DNA from: Crotophaga sulcirostris
Lineage: Eukaryota > Chordata > Aves > Cuculiformes > Crotophagidae
Assembly (NCBI GenBank): GCA_013397455.1
Contig: VYZB01000214.1
Span: forward strand, 214,731-278,730
Length of the DNA stretch: 64,000 nucleotides
Direction of reading: 5' to 3'
Below, piece after piece: positions 51,248-62,500 of the stretch. The number at the start of each line of letters is the position of its first letter. Positions within the stretch are counted from its first letter, which is position 1. The translations under genes were made by a program, and so were the position numbers. Below the pieces are notes generated by a model. That model had not been told where the DNA came from, ran no database searches, and saw only the letters and a program-made list of their open reading frames with translations.

Positions 51248-53001
51248 CATTATCATTAGCATAAGTTTATATTTAATATGATATAATATTTAATGTAATA
51301 AATCTCAAAGAGATTTGAGAGTTTTATGACTTACAGTGTGGATGAGCTTGGAAAAATCAAGATTTCCTGTGTTACACTTTTCTGTTGCTGTTATTGAGCT
51401 AAATGCTTCAAAACAGAAGGCTTTCTGAACTATCAGAAGCCTAATCTTGATACAGAAAAAACATTAAATGTTGCACGTTACTTAAATTTTCTACTGTCTC
51501 TCATTGTGATTACCATTTTTTTTTCTGAAAACAGATTGGAGGAAATAAAATGAATGTGGAAACTGCTACAAGTCTAAAAATTTCTCAACTCTTTGGCCGT
51601 AGTTAGTAAATATTGTGTGATAATAGCTGAAACACAGATGTTGCCAGCTGTTCAACAGCTCTGCTTCTGCACACCACCTACCTCCTTCATTTCAGTCACC
51701 AATCCAGTGCCGAGCTCTCTAGGAAGGAATGTTGATATCAGCCTTTTGGAATGTGCTGCAGTAATGCCAGGGAATTGACCTTCAGAAGTGCAGCCAGAAT
51801 TGCAGGTTTGCTGTAGGTGGATGGGGAGAGAAATGGGGCTGGATCGGTGGACCGTGTGCATTTCATATAGATTTACAAACACCTCACGGCTCTTTTCGCA
51901 TTCATTACACTTCTTTATGTGAAGTAAATGTACAAGTGTATTTGGGAGCATCTTTGGGACTGCTGGCTCCAGAGGGACTGTTTTCCTTGCCATTCCAGCT
52001 GGAGTCAAGCTGCTTGTGTTATGTCTCTCAACACAGATTTGGGAGGACAACAAATTGGGAAGAAATGTGGAAAAAACGGCAACAGAGCTCAGAACTGTCA
52101 GAATTTGATCAGCCTGTTCTAGTACGAAGTGGCAGCTGTTTGGCTAATAGCTATTGTGGAGGGGATTTTGCTTTGGCTGTTGTTACAGATTTCACCTCTA
52201 AGCTACTGAAGCATTTTTCCCACCAGGAAAACAAGTAGAAAAATTGAAGCTGCTTATTAAATTGTTGATATTTACCATTTATAGTCTCAGAAAATCTCAG
52301 GCATAGTGACAAGAGAATTAACAAATTATGCAAACACATTTCACTGCTAGCTTTACTCTTCAAATTGTCTACAGTTATGACGTTATCTAGGAGTTGCATT
52401 TTATTCTAACCACACTTTGTCCACTCTCTGGGGTGGTTAACATTGTTGTTAAAAGCATTTACCCCATTGCAGCACAGCAGGACTGTTACACTAAAAATTT
52501 CTTTTTCTGCTTTTCATTGCCATTCACTCAAACACACTTATACTTGTGTAAAACCGTAGTTCTTTAAAAAGGAAAGTGCTTTTATTTCATCCTAATAATC
52601 TGTGTAGTTTTCAATTATTCCAGGTTTAATCAGTGTGGTTAAAGAAAAAATATAAACATGTCCTTCTTTGACCTGCAGTGTTTGAAACCCGGTCATGTTC
52701 ACTTGAGTCCCTGACACACTTGTTGTAGCCTTTGGAAAGGCTCTTCTGGCAGTGCATCACTGTTTCTGAGGTCCTTAGCAAGTTCAAAGCTACGCCCCAA
52801 ACCCTGTTGTCACAGTGTCACTGCTTGCTAACAGTTGGAAATGATGTAGGGAAACAGTGAAGCTTCATTCACCAAAGGTGAGGATGGACCACTGGAACGG
52901 GTGTTCCCGTGTTGGAATTGGCAGTTACTGACCTGTGCCTTTCCATTTGTGAGATTTGCTTGTATGATTTACTTAAGGAATCATAACCCTTAACTGCTGT
53001 A

Positions 53002-53612
53002 CCCAAGTGGCCAAGAAGGCCAATGGTATCCTGGCCTGCATCAGGAATAGCAGGACCAGAGAAGTTATCGTCCCCCTGCACTTGGCACTGGTCAGGCCTC
53101 ACCTTGAGTCTTGTGTGCAGTTCTGGACCCCCCAGTTTGAGAAGGATATCAAGATCGAAGTGTGTCCAGAGGAGAGCAACGAAGATGGTGAAGGGTTTGG
53201 AGCACAAGCCCTGTGAGGAGCGACTTGGGGAGCTGGGACTTTTTAGCCTGGAAGAAGAGGAGGCTCAGGGGAGACCTTATTGCTCTCTACATCTGCCTAA
53301 AAGGAGGTTGTAGTCAGGCAGGGGTTGGTCCCTTCTCTCAGGTGACCAGGGACAGAACTAGAGGACATGGACTCAAGCTTCGTCAGGGAAAGTTTAGGCT
53401 TGATCTTAGGAAAAAGTTCTTCCTTAAAGAGTGATTGGCCATTGGAATGCGCTGCCCAGGGAGGTGGTGGAGTCGCCAACCCTGGAGGTGTTTAAGAGGA
53501 GATTGGCTGAGGCACTCAGTGCCAGGGTTTAGATGATGGGTTGGTGTTGGTGTTGGGTTATAGGTTGGACTCAATGATCTCAGACGTCCTTTCCAACCTT
53601 GTGATACTGTGA
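53002..53612 (+). mobile_element. CR1 LINE, 3' copy with small deletions
   Basis: Starts at CCCAAGTGGCCAAGAAGGCC and runs through the ORF2 end and 3' UTR to CCTTGTGATACTGTGA. Compared with the copies at 32356 and 58391 it lacks the GTGTGGCC stretch after GGAATA and has further indels (for example GGAAGAAGAGG), so ORF2 is split over frames. It is sense to B3GNTL1 in intron 4. Confidence 0.92.
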
Positions 53613-56600
53613 ATGGCACACTTTTCTTGAATTTCAAGTTAAAAATACTTCTCTGAGGGGGTTATTCATAAAGCTCTTGGGAGAAGGTGACTGGACCTTA
53701 GCTGGCCATGCTTGGTGGGTGTTTCATGGACTCCAGCCTCCAGGCTACCTTTCGGTTGTGAACATGGCTGCTTGTTTGTACAGTCTCGGTAATTGCTGTT
53801 TTGGAAAGATGATTTCTTGTTTGTTGCCATTATACATTACTCTACAGGCACTAATAAACTTGAAATATTCTTCCTTTCTTTCAAATTAACATTTATATAA
53901 TTTAGGAATGAAGCAGTGATCAGGCTTTGGTGAGCTTAATGTACTGTTTCTTGCAAATTTTTGATTTAAAAACAGTGTTTCACACTGTTACTCCTGTAGT
54001 AGGTGAGGGGATGTGGTGATGAACTCACTACCAGAAACCTCTTCTGTGCAGAAGAGTTGTGAATGTTTCTGAATCACTAATGAGCACCAAAAAATCAATG
54101 AAAACTACAGAAGAAGATTTTCCCTATAGTCTGTGAATGTACGGGAGAAATGAGACCAGTGCCTGTTTGATGGATTGAATGACTTTGGAGATGCCGTGTT
54201 GTTTCTCAGCAAGTCACATGTTCCTCCTGGTGTTGCTACAGGCTGTGTTTTGTGTGTACTAGCTGCAATGGCAGGAAGGGGCTGTTAGTGTGTTGATGGA
54301 CTGTGTGAGTACTCTTGGTTCTTTGATCAGCCAAATATGAAGGAATTTGCAAAAGCTTGGGATGTCGAGTCTGTAATGTGAGTTTGGGACACTACCTCAG
54401 TACTGAGCTATAATCGTGTGTTGTTCTGTCTGAACTTGTCCTTGGTTTTAAAAAGTAGATGGATATTGTATGTTGAGCTGTATGTTTTGCTTTACTTTCT
54501 GAAGTGCACCCTCCCACACACTTTTAGGGGAAAACCATCAAGTTATCCCTGGAGTTCAGGTGGATCCGGATGGCCTGGCTGAAGAGGCTGGGAATGCTCA
54601 TTGTGTGAATTTACCCAATTTGGTTTAAGAAACACATACTGAAGCAACAACTTTGAGTAATGTTCTTAAGCTCAGTCTATTGATTTAGTTTTCCTTTTCT
54701 TCAACTAAACATCTGAGCAAAGTAAAACGAAACACTTCATAAAAACACACACAATTTATACTGAGAACAGCGCCTGTGGTTGGAAGGAAACAGCCCAACG
54801 GATCACATTATAACCAGCTTTTCTGGTTTGGCAGCATCTGTAGTGGTGTGGAACCCGACAGAAGCAAGCTGGCTTTCTGTGGAAGGGCTGTATCTGATAT
54901 GCACACAAGCTGGCAGAATGCCTGTCGGATGGAAAGGTGATGGGGATCATGGCCCCTGCTGACAGAAACACATCTGGGCTTGTGGAGAAATCCCTGCTTT
55001 TTTTTTTTCATGTGAAATGAAGTCCTTTTCATTCTTCCATCTTTCAGCAAATTGTTTTCCTATTCAGAGTGGACACAGGAGAACAGGAAGATGTTTGTAA
55101 CCAACCACATTCCTGTAAATTCTGGGTTATTTTGAGTGCCAAAGCAGGTTTCTTGCTGGTTACCTGTTTGTTTGGCGTGGTTTGCACTCACTGTCTGTAC
55201 ATATTTCTATGACATAAACCCAGTTATTACTGGACATTTTTCTTAATTTTCTGATGACGTTTGGTGAGTAGGATCACACAAAAATAGATTTGCTTACAGA
55301 TTCCTTTTTATTTAGCTATCTTACTGCAAGCATACGCTTAGTGAAGGCATATGTTTGTCATAGCGTTTATATTAAATCTGTTCTTTTGTCAGTTCTTTCA
55401 GTGGGAGAAATCCCTCTTGATCCTGTCTGCCTTACATCTGCTAGGAGACAGCCATTAGAGAGAAAACTGAATTTCAGTGGAAACTTCTGTGAAACTTGCG
55501 GATTTAAGGTTCCATTTTCAATGTAATCCACTGTTCTCCTTGTTATCTTCCATACTCGCTCCTAGGAGACAGCAACCTAAAGATACTTCCCATTTTGGTA
55601 CAGAAACTACGTGTCTGATGTGAAAAATAATTTGGAAAGAGTTTTTATCTAGTTACTGAGGTTTTGTTCTCAGTTTTAAACCAAAACAGATGAGCAAACT
55701 CTTACTGTAGAAACTGAAGTCTCACGACACTCAGTATCATAAATACAACAGATTTGGTATAAAATTTGTGATTACATAATGTACAACTAGATGAAATATT
55801 TTAGCCTCTTTGGTTGTCTCATACTGTAGCTGTTGAATTCCATCAGCTCTTACAGGACAGCACGTGGCTGGGCATCTCATTCCTTCAGTGCCCTCTGAAG
55901 TTGAAAAATTTTTAAAGCACTCTTATTTTGCGGTACGATCTTTTGGTTTTACTCATTAGAATTTAATTTGGTTAAAAAAAAAAAAGTCTAGAATACAACC
56001 ACGCTACTGAAAATTATTTCTATATAAACATATTCTGGTTTCCGCTTTGTGGTTACCTGCCCAGTCAGCAATGAGAAAGAGCGTGTAAGGCGCTGGATTT
56101 TGCAGTTAGCCGGCTTTTCTAGTTGCCTAACTTGTGTCTGAAAAGCAAAATGCCTGATATCAGTCGGTGTTATCTGGGATGTGATTTGTATTTTTTGCTG
56201 TTCTTCCTCATTGCCTAGTTGCCTTATTACTTTACTTGCAGTTAAGCCTTAATCTACTATGGTTTGGTGTTTTTCTCTTTCTTTCCCCTTCCACACTCCT
56301 GGAAGGTATCACAGAACTGTTCGGCAGTGCGGCTGATGAGTAAAACTGTTAACAAAAAAACCCAACAAAATCCTTTTTAAAAAAATCATTTAAAGGTCAT
56401 TCAGGAAAAGAGTTCATAGATTTCCAGCACCAGAGAATGAAGATGGGTTAATAAAAGGCATTTGGAAGTTTTTTGTGGTCACAGTGCTCTCTCTTTAGCT
56501 GGGTTTTACAGAATGCTTCTCCTCTCGCTGATAGCCTCGGACCCCGATCTGTAGACTTGTCAGCATCACAACAACCCAGTGTTGTTTTAGGGGGAACTGG

Positions 56601-58390
56601 CCTTCCCTGTTGGGTCGGCTGCTTGTAGAAATATAACATTGGCCTGCTTGGTGAATAGCATATCTGGATTTGGCTTGAATACTTTTCACGCCGATTTAAC
56701 CTTTTTAAATCAATCAGGTTGTTTTTCATCTTCACGAAGGCATGAGTTCTGTTAAATTCATCTCTGTTGTGCAGGATCATAAACTGTGGAATCTCTGAGC
56801 ACAAGAGAATATGTTGTGTATTGTAAGAGATGACAGCAACATTGGTCTAAGGACTAAAAATCCTAAGGACTAAAAATCCTTGCTTTGTGGTGGATTTCAT
56901 TTCTCATTTTGGGGATATTTAAATAGGAGACATCTAAGAATCCCAAGTAATTCATAAAGTAGTGAACAAAGCTCAGTTAAAACACATCTCTTGTTGCTTA
57001 TATGAAAACCAGGTTATAATTGAGAATAATCAGCTCTGTCTTTGGCACAAAGAAATGTGATTGTGGAGGTTCTTATAGGAAACAGGTTAAGTGTTTTATT
57101 GGGACATTTGTTTGACACAGTACCTGAATTCTGGTGCTTGTGAAGGTGAATTAGATGATAAAGAATATCATTGTAGTTTTGAAGGAACTGGTGTGCAGAG
57201 ACTGAGAGATAAGAAGGGTTTTTTTCAGTCTATTGGCTTTGAGTGACCTCTCTTAACACTAAATATGCCCTAAATCCAAAATATAGAAAAATACTTCTGA
57301 CAGTGTATTCCTTCCATCTTCTATAAACTTGTATGTGATGAGGGTCACTTTTATTATTAGTTTGTATTATCTTTAACCTTGAATTGTATTAAATAGTTGG
57401 ATCTACTTCTAAAACTTTTTTCACCCTTGTGTTGGTTTTGATAAAACTGTAGTTTTTATATCAAGGTCATTCCACATTCTAAGCTGTAGCTGTTAAAGTG
57501 CGGAGATATTTTTTTTTGTTGCCATAGGTTTGACCGAAAGCTTTAATGTGAAAGTTATTGGGAATTCAGTATTTGTTTTTTGACCTTATTGCAAATCTCC
57601 TTAAAATGGTTTTAAGGTGAGGAACTGTTAAAAGAATGGATGTAGAACAAGAGTTCAGGGCTCCTTTGAACTGTGTTTGCCTGATAAGGAAAAGGAAGGC
57701 CTGATAATGATTAGGAAATGCCCTGAGAAGAAATATGGGGTGTGAGCTGTGATCAGCATCTAAGAAAGTCTGAACTGATCCTTAAAAAGGGAAGAAATAT
57801 GGCACCAAAAGTATAGATAGAAACCTCAGGAGACTACATTTAGGGAAGAAACTTTGTGCTGCAGTTGGGTATTTTAATAGACTGTAAAACCAATGTCCAG
57901 AAAAGACATAATTCTGAACTGGCAGTGATGTCATTTTGAAAGGAACATCTGGTCATGGAAGGGTGGCAAGCTTACCAACTCCTTAGAAGGCACCGTGTCT
58001 CTTTGTATGTTCATGGGACAGACCTGTATGCTGCAGATGAAATATTACCATCAAATGGAGTTCCAAGGGTCGTGGTCTGCAGCCAGGGTCAGTGCCGATG
58101 CGTTTTATCCATGTGGGTTTTTTCTTTCCTTTTTTTCGCCTTAGAATTTCCTCATTTCCCAGACACTGGGTTTTGTGCCCATGCAATATGACATATTGGT
58201 AGATCTAGAGACTGAGGGCTTTTCCTTATCAATGAAACAAGGTACAGCCAGAAGAAAAGGAACGTTGCCTCACGGTGCTAGAATGTCTTAGAGCTCATGC
58301 TTTTAATTGGGGTTAGTTCCCTGTCTGCCCGTTCTGCTGGTAGTGCTGTCAGAGCTGGTACAGAGCTGGGAAATCTGTTCAGCAAGGAAC

Positions 58391-59302
58391 ATCACAGTAT
58401 CACAGTATCACAAGGTTGGAAAGGATCTCTGAGATCATCAACTCCAACCTAGAACCCAACACTAACACCAACCCATCATCTAAACCCTGGCACTGAGTGC
58501 CTCAGCCAATCTCCTCTTAAACACCTCCAGGGTTGGTGACTCCACCACCTCCCTGGGCAGCGCATTCCAATGGCCAATCACCCTTTCAGGGAAGAACTTT
58601 TTCCTAACATCAAGCCTAAACTTTCCCTGACGAAGCTTGAGTCCATGTCCTCTAGTTCTGTCCCTGGTCACCTGAGAGAAGAGACCAACCCCTGCCTGAC
58701 TACAACCTCCTTTTAGGCAGTTGTAGAGAGCAATAAGGTCTCCCCTGAGCCTCCTCTTCTCCAGGCTAAACAGCCCCAGCTCCCTCAGTCGCTCCTCACA
58801 GGGCTTGTGCTCCAAACCCTTCACCATCTTCGTTGCTCTCCTTTGGACACACTCCAGTGTCTTGACATCTTTCCCAAACTGAGAGGCCCAGAACTGCACG
58901 CAGTACTCAAGGTGAGACCTGACCAGTGCTGAGTAGAGGGGGACCATAACTTCTCTGGTCCTGCTGGCCACACTATTCCTGATGCAGGCCAGGATGCCAT
59001 TGGCCTTTTTGGCCACCTGGGCACACACTCATGTTGAGCTTCCTGTCAACCAGCACTCCCAAGTCCCTTTCTGCCTGACTACTCTCCAGCCACTCTGTCC
59101 CCAGTCTGTAGCTTTGCATGGGATTGTTGTGTCCAAAATGAAGCACCCGACATTTGGACTTACTAAACATCATCCCATTAGAATCGGCCCATCTCTCCAG
59201 TCTGTCCAGGTCCCTCTGTAGGGCCCTCCTATCCTCTAACAGATCAACCCTTCCTCCCAGCTTGGTATCATCTGCAAACGTGCTAATGATGGAACATGTG
59301 GG
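58391..59302 (-). mobile_element. CR1 LINE, longest copy, antisense, ORF2 end still open
   Basis: On the minus strand, a 182-codon frame (58480-59028) stays open to its natural stop and encodes the ORF2 C-terminal region: [20 protein letters not shown], then [40 protein letters not shown] and [20 protein letters not shown]. Upstream of that frame the element continues to about 59302 with a break near 59025-59030 relative to the preceding frame ([18 protein letters not shown]). The tail in reverse is ATCACAGTATCACAGTATCA. It lies in B3GNTL1 intron 4, antisense, about 230 bases before exon 5. It is 5'-truncated and lacks the endonuclease and catalytic RT core. Confidence 0.94.
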
Positions 59303-59532
59303 GTACCCATCAGATATATCTTGAGATCACAACATGGTTGTCATGTAGCAGTTTTGATCACTTCCAGTTTGAATAGGATTGAGTTTAATCCACTACAAGT
59401 CTCTTAATATTTATTTCTTTGTGTTTCTGACTGCAAACCACTAAAATTATATTCATTTAGCCACATATTGTGATGTGTGTCTGAGTACAGTGACCCTTCT
59501 TATGCTCAGTAACAGTGTGCTATTGATTCCAG

Positions 59533-59598
59533 GATGATGTGATGATGCCACAGCGGGTTAGACTACAGTACGAAGCTGCCATTCAACACCCAAACAGT
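59533..59598 (+). CDS. B3GNTL1: B3GNTL1 coding exon 5
   Basis: This is a 66-base, 22-codon exon with acceptor TTGATTCCAG and donor GTGAGT after 59598, in phase 0 at both ends. It encodes [20 protein letters not shown] followed by NS, nearly identical to human B3GNTL1. The two leading aspartates complete the LDS-DD motif that in GT2 enzymes coordinates the metal and nucleotide-sugar diphosphate. No following exon (expected to begin IIGC-like) was found before the right edge, so the rest of the gene lies outside the window. An antisense CR1 ends about 230 bases upstream. Confidence 0.94.
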
Positions 59599-62500
59599 GT
59601 GAGTACTTTCTTCTTGTCTGTATTTGTGTGTTTTTCTTTTACAGAGCGCCGGATACATCTTTAAAAAGATATGAAAATTTCACAGTAGGGCTGATGGAGG
59701 CAAAGCGATAACCAGTGTATTCTTTCCCTTTATTTGTAATGCTTGTACTGAATAGTAGCTTTAACTGAACTTCTTTTCTTCCATTCATTTTCTCTGTTCA
59801 GTAAACCAAATCTCATTACAACAGTGCTACTCTCTTTCAAATAAGCGTACAGGTTTCGTTAATGTATGCAGTCGAAGGAGAATGCCTTTTTTATGTAGCC
59901 TTGCTAAGTAATGTGAAAAGCTGCAAAGGATTGGCTATAGCTATGTTTTATTTGTTTTTAGTATTTGAGAAACTGCACACTGTAAGGAATGTATGGGCTG
60001 TTTGCATTAATAAACTGGCCAACAGTTAAGTTGATGTTTCTCCCTATGTCTGCCTGCAAACAAAAACATGAGAATGCCATTCTTTATTCTTGGGAAGTAA
60101 ACTCTTAAAACCATTCTGTGAGATAGTTGTTTTCTGATCTATGGGATTTTGATTTTAAACAGATTTCTATAATTAGGGCCAGTATCTTTTAGAGAGAGTT
60201 TGTGTATATCTTCTACTTACCTGAAGAAAATAAATATAAATAATTTGCTGCAGCAATTACTGTATTTGTCAATTGTATTGAAATAGATACTCCTTTATAA
60301 ACTTGAAAACTGAGTTTGTATTCCTGTCAACAGTGTTCAGCAAAAATAGGGTTATTGTTATCACATCTCTGGATTTTCTCTGGTGAGATTTATTTCAATG
60401 TGCAAGAGGTTTCTGGAAAGGAAAGGTCACTTGACTTTATCTGTCAAGGTATTTCCTGCGGGTTTTAGAGCAAAACAGGCAGTTTTAGAATTATCATTCA
60501 CTGGGAATTAAACACCTTTTGAACTTCTCCTCCGAAACAGCAGAGATTCCTTCATCAAAGCAGAGGTTATTGTGGTTGTTTCAACTGAGGAATGTCTGTC
60601 AAACAACCTGCTGCCTGGCAGTGGGATATGTGCCCATCACCCCACCTGTATTGGGTCTCTTATGAAATCTGATAATGCTTACAATGTAATTTCTCAAATT
60701 ATAGTTTTAGTAGTACCTGAGTGGCAGTTAACCTAATTCACATTATGAACATAATGAGATGATATATCAAGAGTTGTTTTTGTTCTGATATCAATCAGTT
60801 AATTTAATTCTGTAGTAAAATGCTAAATAACCAGAGAGGCAAGTTGATCCAGTAAAATTAGTTTATGGAAATTAGTGTTAAGAGTGATCATATTTCTTGC
60901 CTATATGACTTCTCTATCTGTGTCTTAAAGACTTTTTTAAAATTAGACTAATTTCAGCTTAAGTTTGTAGTCTGTTTAGAAAGCACTTCAACTATTTTGT
61001 TTATATTCTGCTATACTTCAGTGCCTAACAACACTCAGTATGAAGAATTAAATGACAGTCATGTAAGTAATGAGTACTGGAGTGGACTGAAGGGTACGTC
61101 TTCAAGGGATATTCCAAGCAACACAAAATTGTTCTTCCCATGCTCTAAACCAATCTGCACTTGTGGTCCTGTTTTAGTGTGGTATTACTGATGTATTTGG
61201 AAAGCTTAACTTGAGCTTTGCTCTTCACTAAATAAATGAACTGAAGTCAATGTGATTTAGTATGGCAAATAAGAGTTTCCTCTTTTCAGTTATCTGACAT
61301 ATTAATGCCTGAAATCTTCAAGCTAGGAAAGTGTAAAAATTCTCAGAAGTTATTGGAGAGAAAGGCCCAAGATATTAAACCTTAAGAGAAATGGTAGATG
61401 TGTGTATGCTTCCCACAGGGCACAGAAATAGCATGTCTGGCTGGAGCCTGGCTCATGCCATCACTTTCTCTCAACTTTCTGCTGAATCAGAGGGTCTCCT
61501 TGCAGTTTTTTGGGCAATGACTTCAGGCTTGGCTTTTTTCTTTCCTTAAACTTCTACTGGTTTTTATTTTCTATTTTTTCTTGCCCTGTATTATTGCCTT
61601 TTAGGTGTGAGGACTTTCCTTCTTTGTTCTTGAACCCTACAAAGGCAAAAATTCATCTGTGTTTGAACTGCAAGGAACATATTTTTCCATTTTACCGTGT
61701 AGATTATGTCTGTAATGCCCATGTGAAGTGTACTTTCAAGATTAGGGTCATATTTTACAGAACTTTAATTCAAAGTCCTGAAAGGAGAAATGGGAACATA
61801 TCCAGCTGTTCCTGATAAGCAAATAGATCAGTTTGGTCCAGAGCCCTCCAATGGCTCTGACATAACTTGAGTTACTTTGAGAAAAGAAAAATTGACATTC
61901 TGGGCCCAAACCCACTGAACAATGTCAGGGTGTACTATTGTTCTCAAAAGAATGATCGCTCAACTGTCCTCAGAATAATCATGCCACTGAATTTTCTGGC
62001 CTTGGAGGATGGCTGGGGGAGTTTGAATAAAGTTCTGTTCTGTATCTGAAGTTCTGGCCCAGCTTCTGTTGGTATGATACACCAGCATTGGGGGGGGGGC
62101 GGGGAACAGAAGCTTGAGAAATGCCTGTGAAGCAGTGAGCTTTTTTTGTTTGTTCCTGAAATTCTAATTTGCAGACTTGGACTTTCCACTGTTTTGCAAC
62201 TTCTTCTGACTGGGATTTTTGACTTTATGTAGTCTCAGCATACTCTCAGAAATATTGTTACTAATCCTAGCCTTGTTGATTGGTACTGAGAGCCGGATTT
62301 GAAGGCTGGTATTCTCTGTGGGCTCTAGTATTGGAGGCTTCAGTCTACTGTCCATCACTCCTATAGATTTACAAGCAAGAAAAGTCTCAAACAAGAGAAA
62401 TTTTCTCCCTGATTCTAACTAATCCCTGAGGTTCTTCCTCTTTCATGTTATTCTTCAAGTCAGGGTGGAACAATTTGCATTTAAACCTGATTACTAAATA

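Larger units (their letters stand above)
49424..59532 (+). other. B3GNTL1: B3GNTL1 intron 4, non-coding
   Basis: About 10.1 kb, bounded by GTAAGT and GATTCCAG. It contains CR1 sequences at 51206, 53002 and 58391 in both orientations and a minus-strand exon-like open segment at 50838-50995. The remainder is T-rich unique sequence. Confidence 0.85.

Noticed and set aside
54756..54971. Paired frames of about 60-80 codons on both strands near 54.8-55.05 kb
   Set aside because: Frames overlap on opposite strands without splice-site or family support, typical of chance in a stop-poor stretch.
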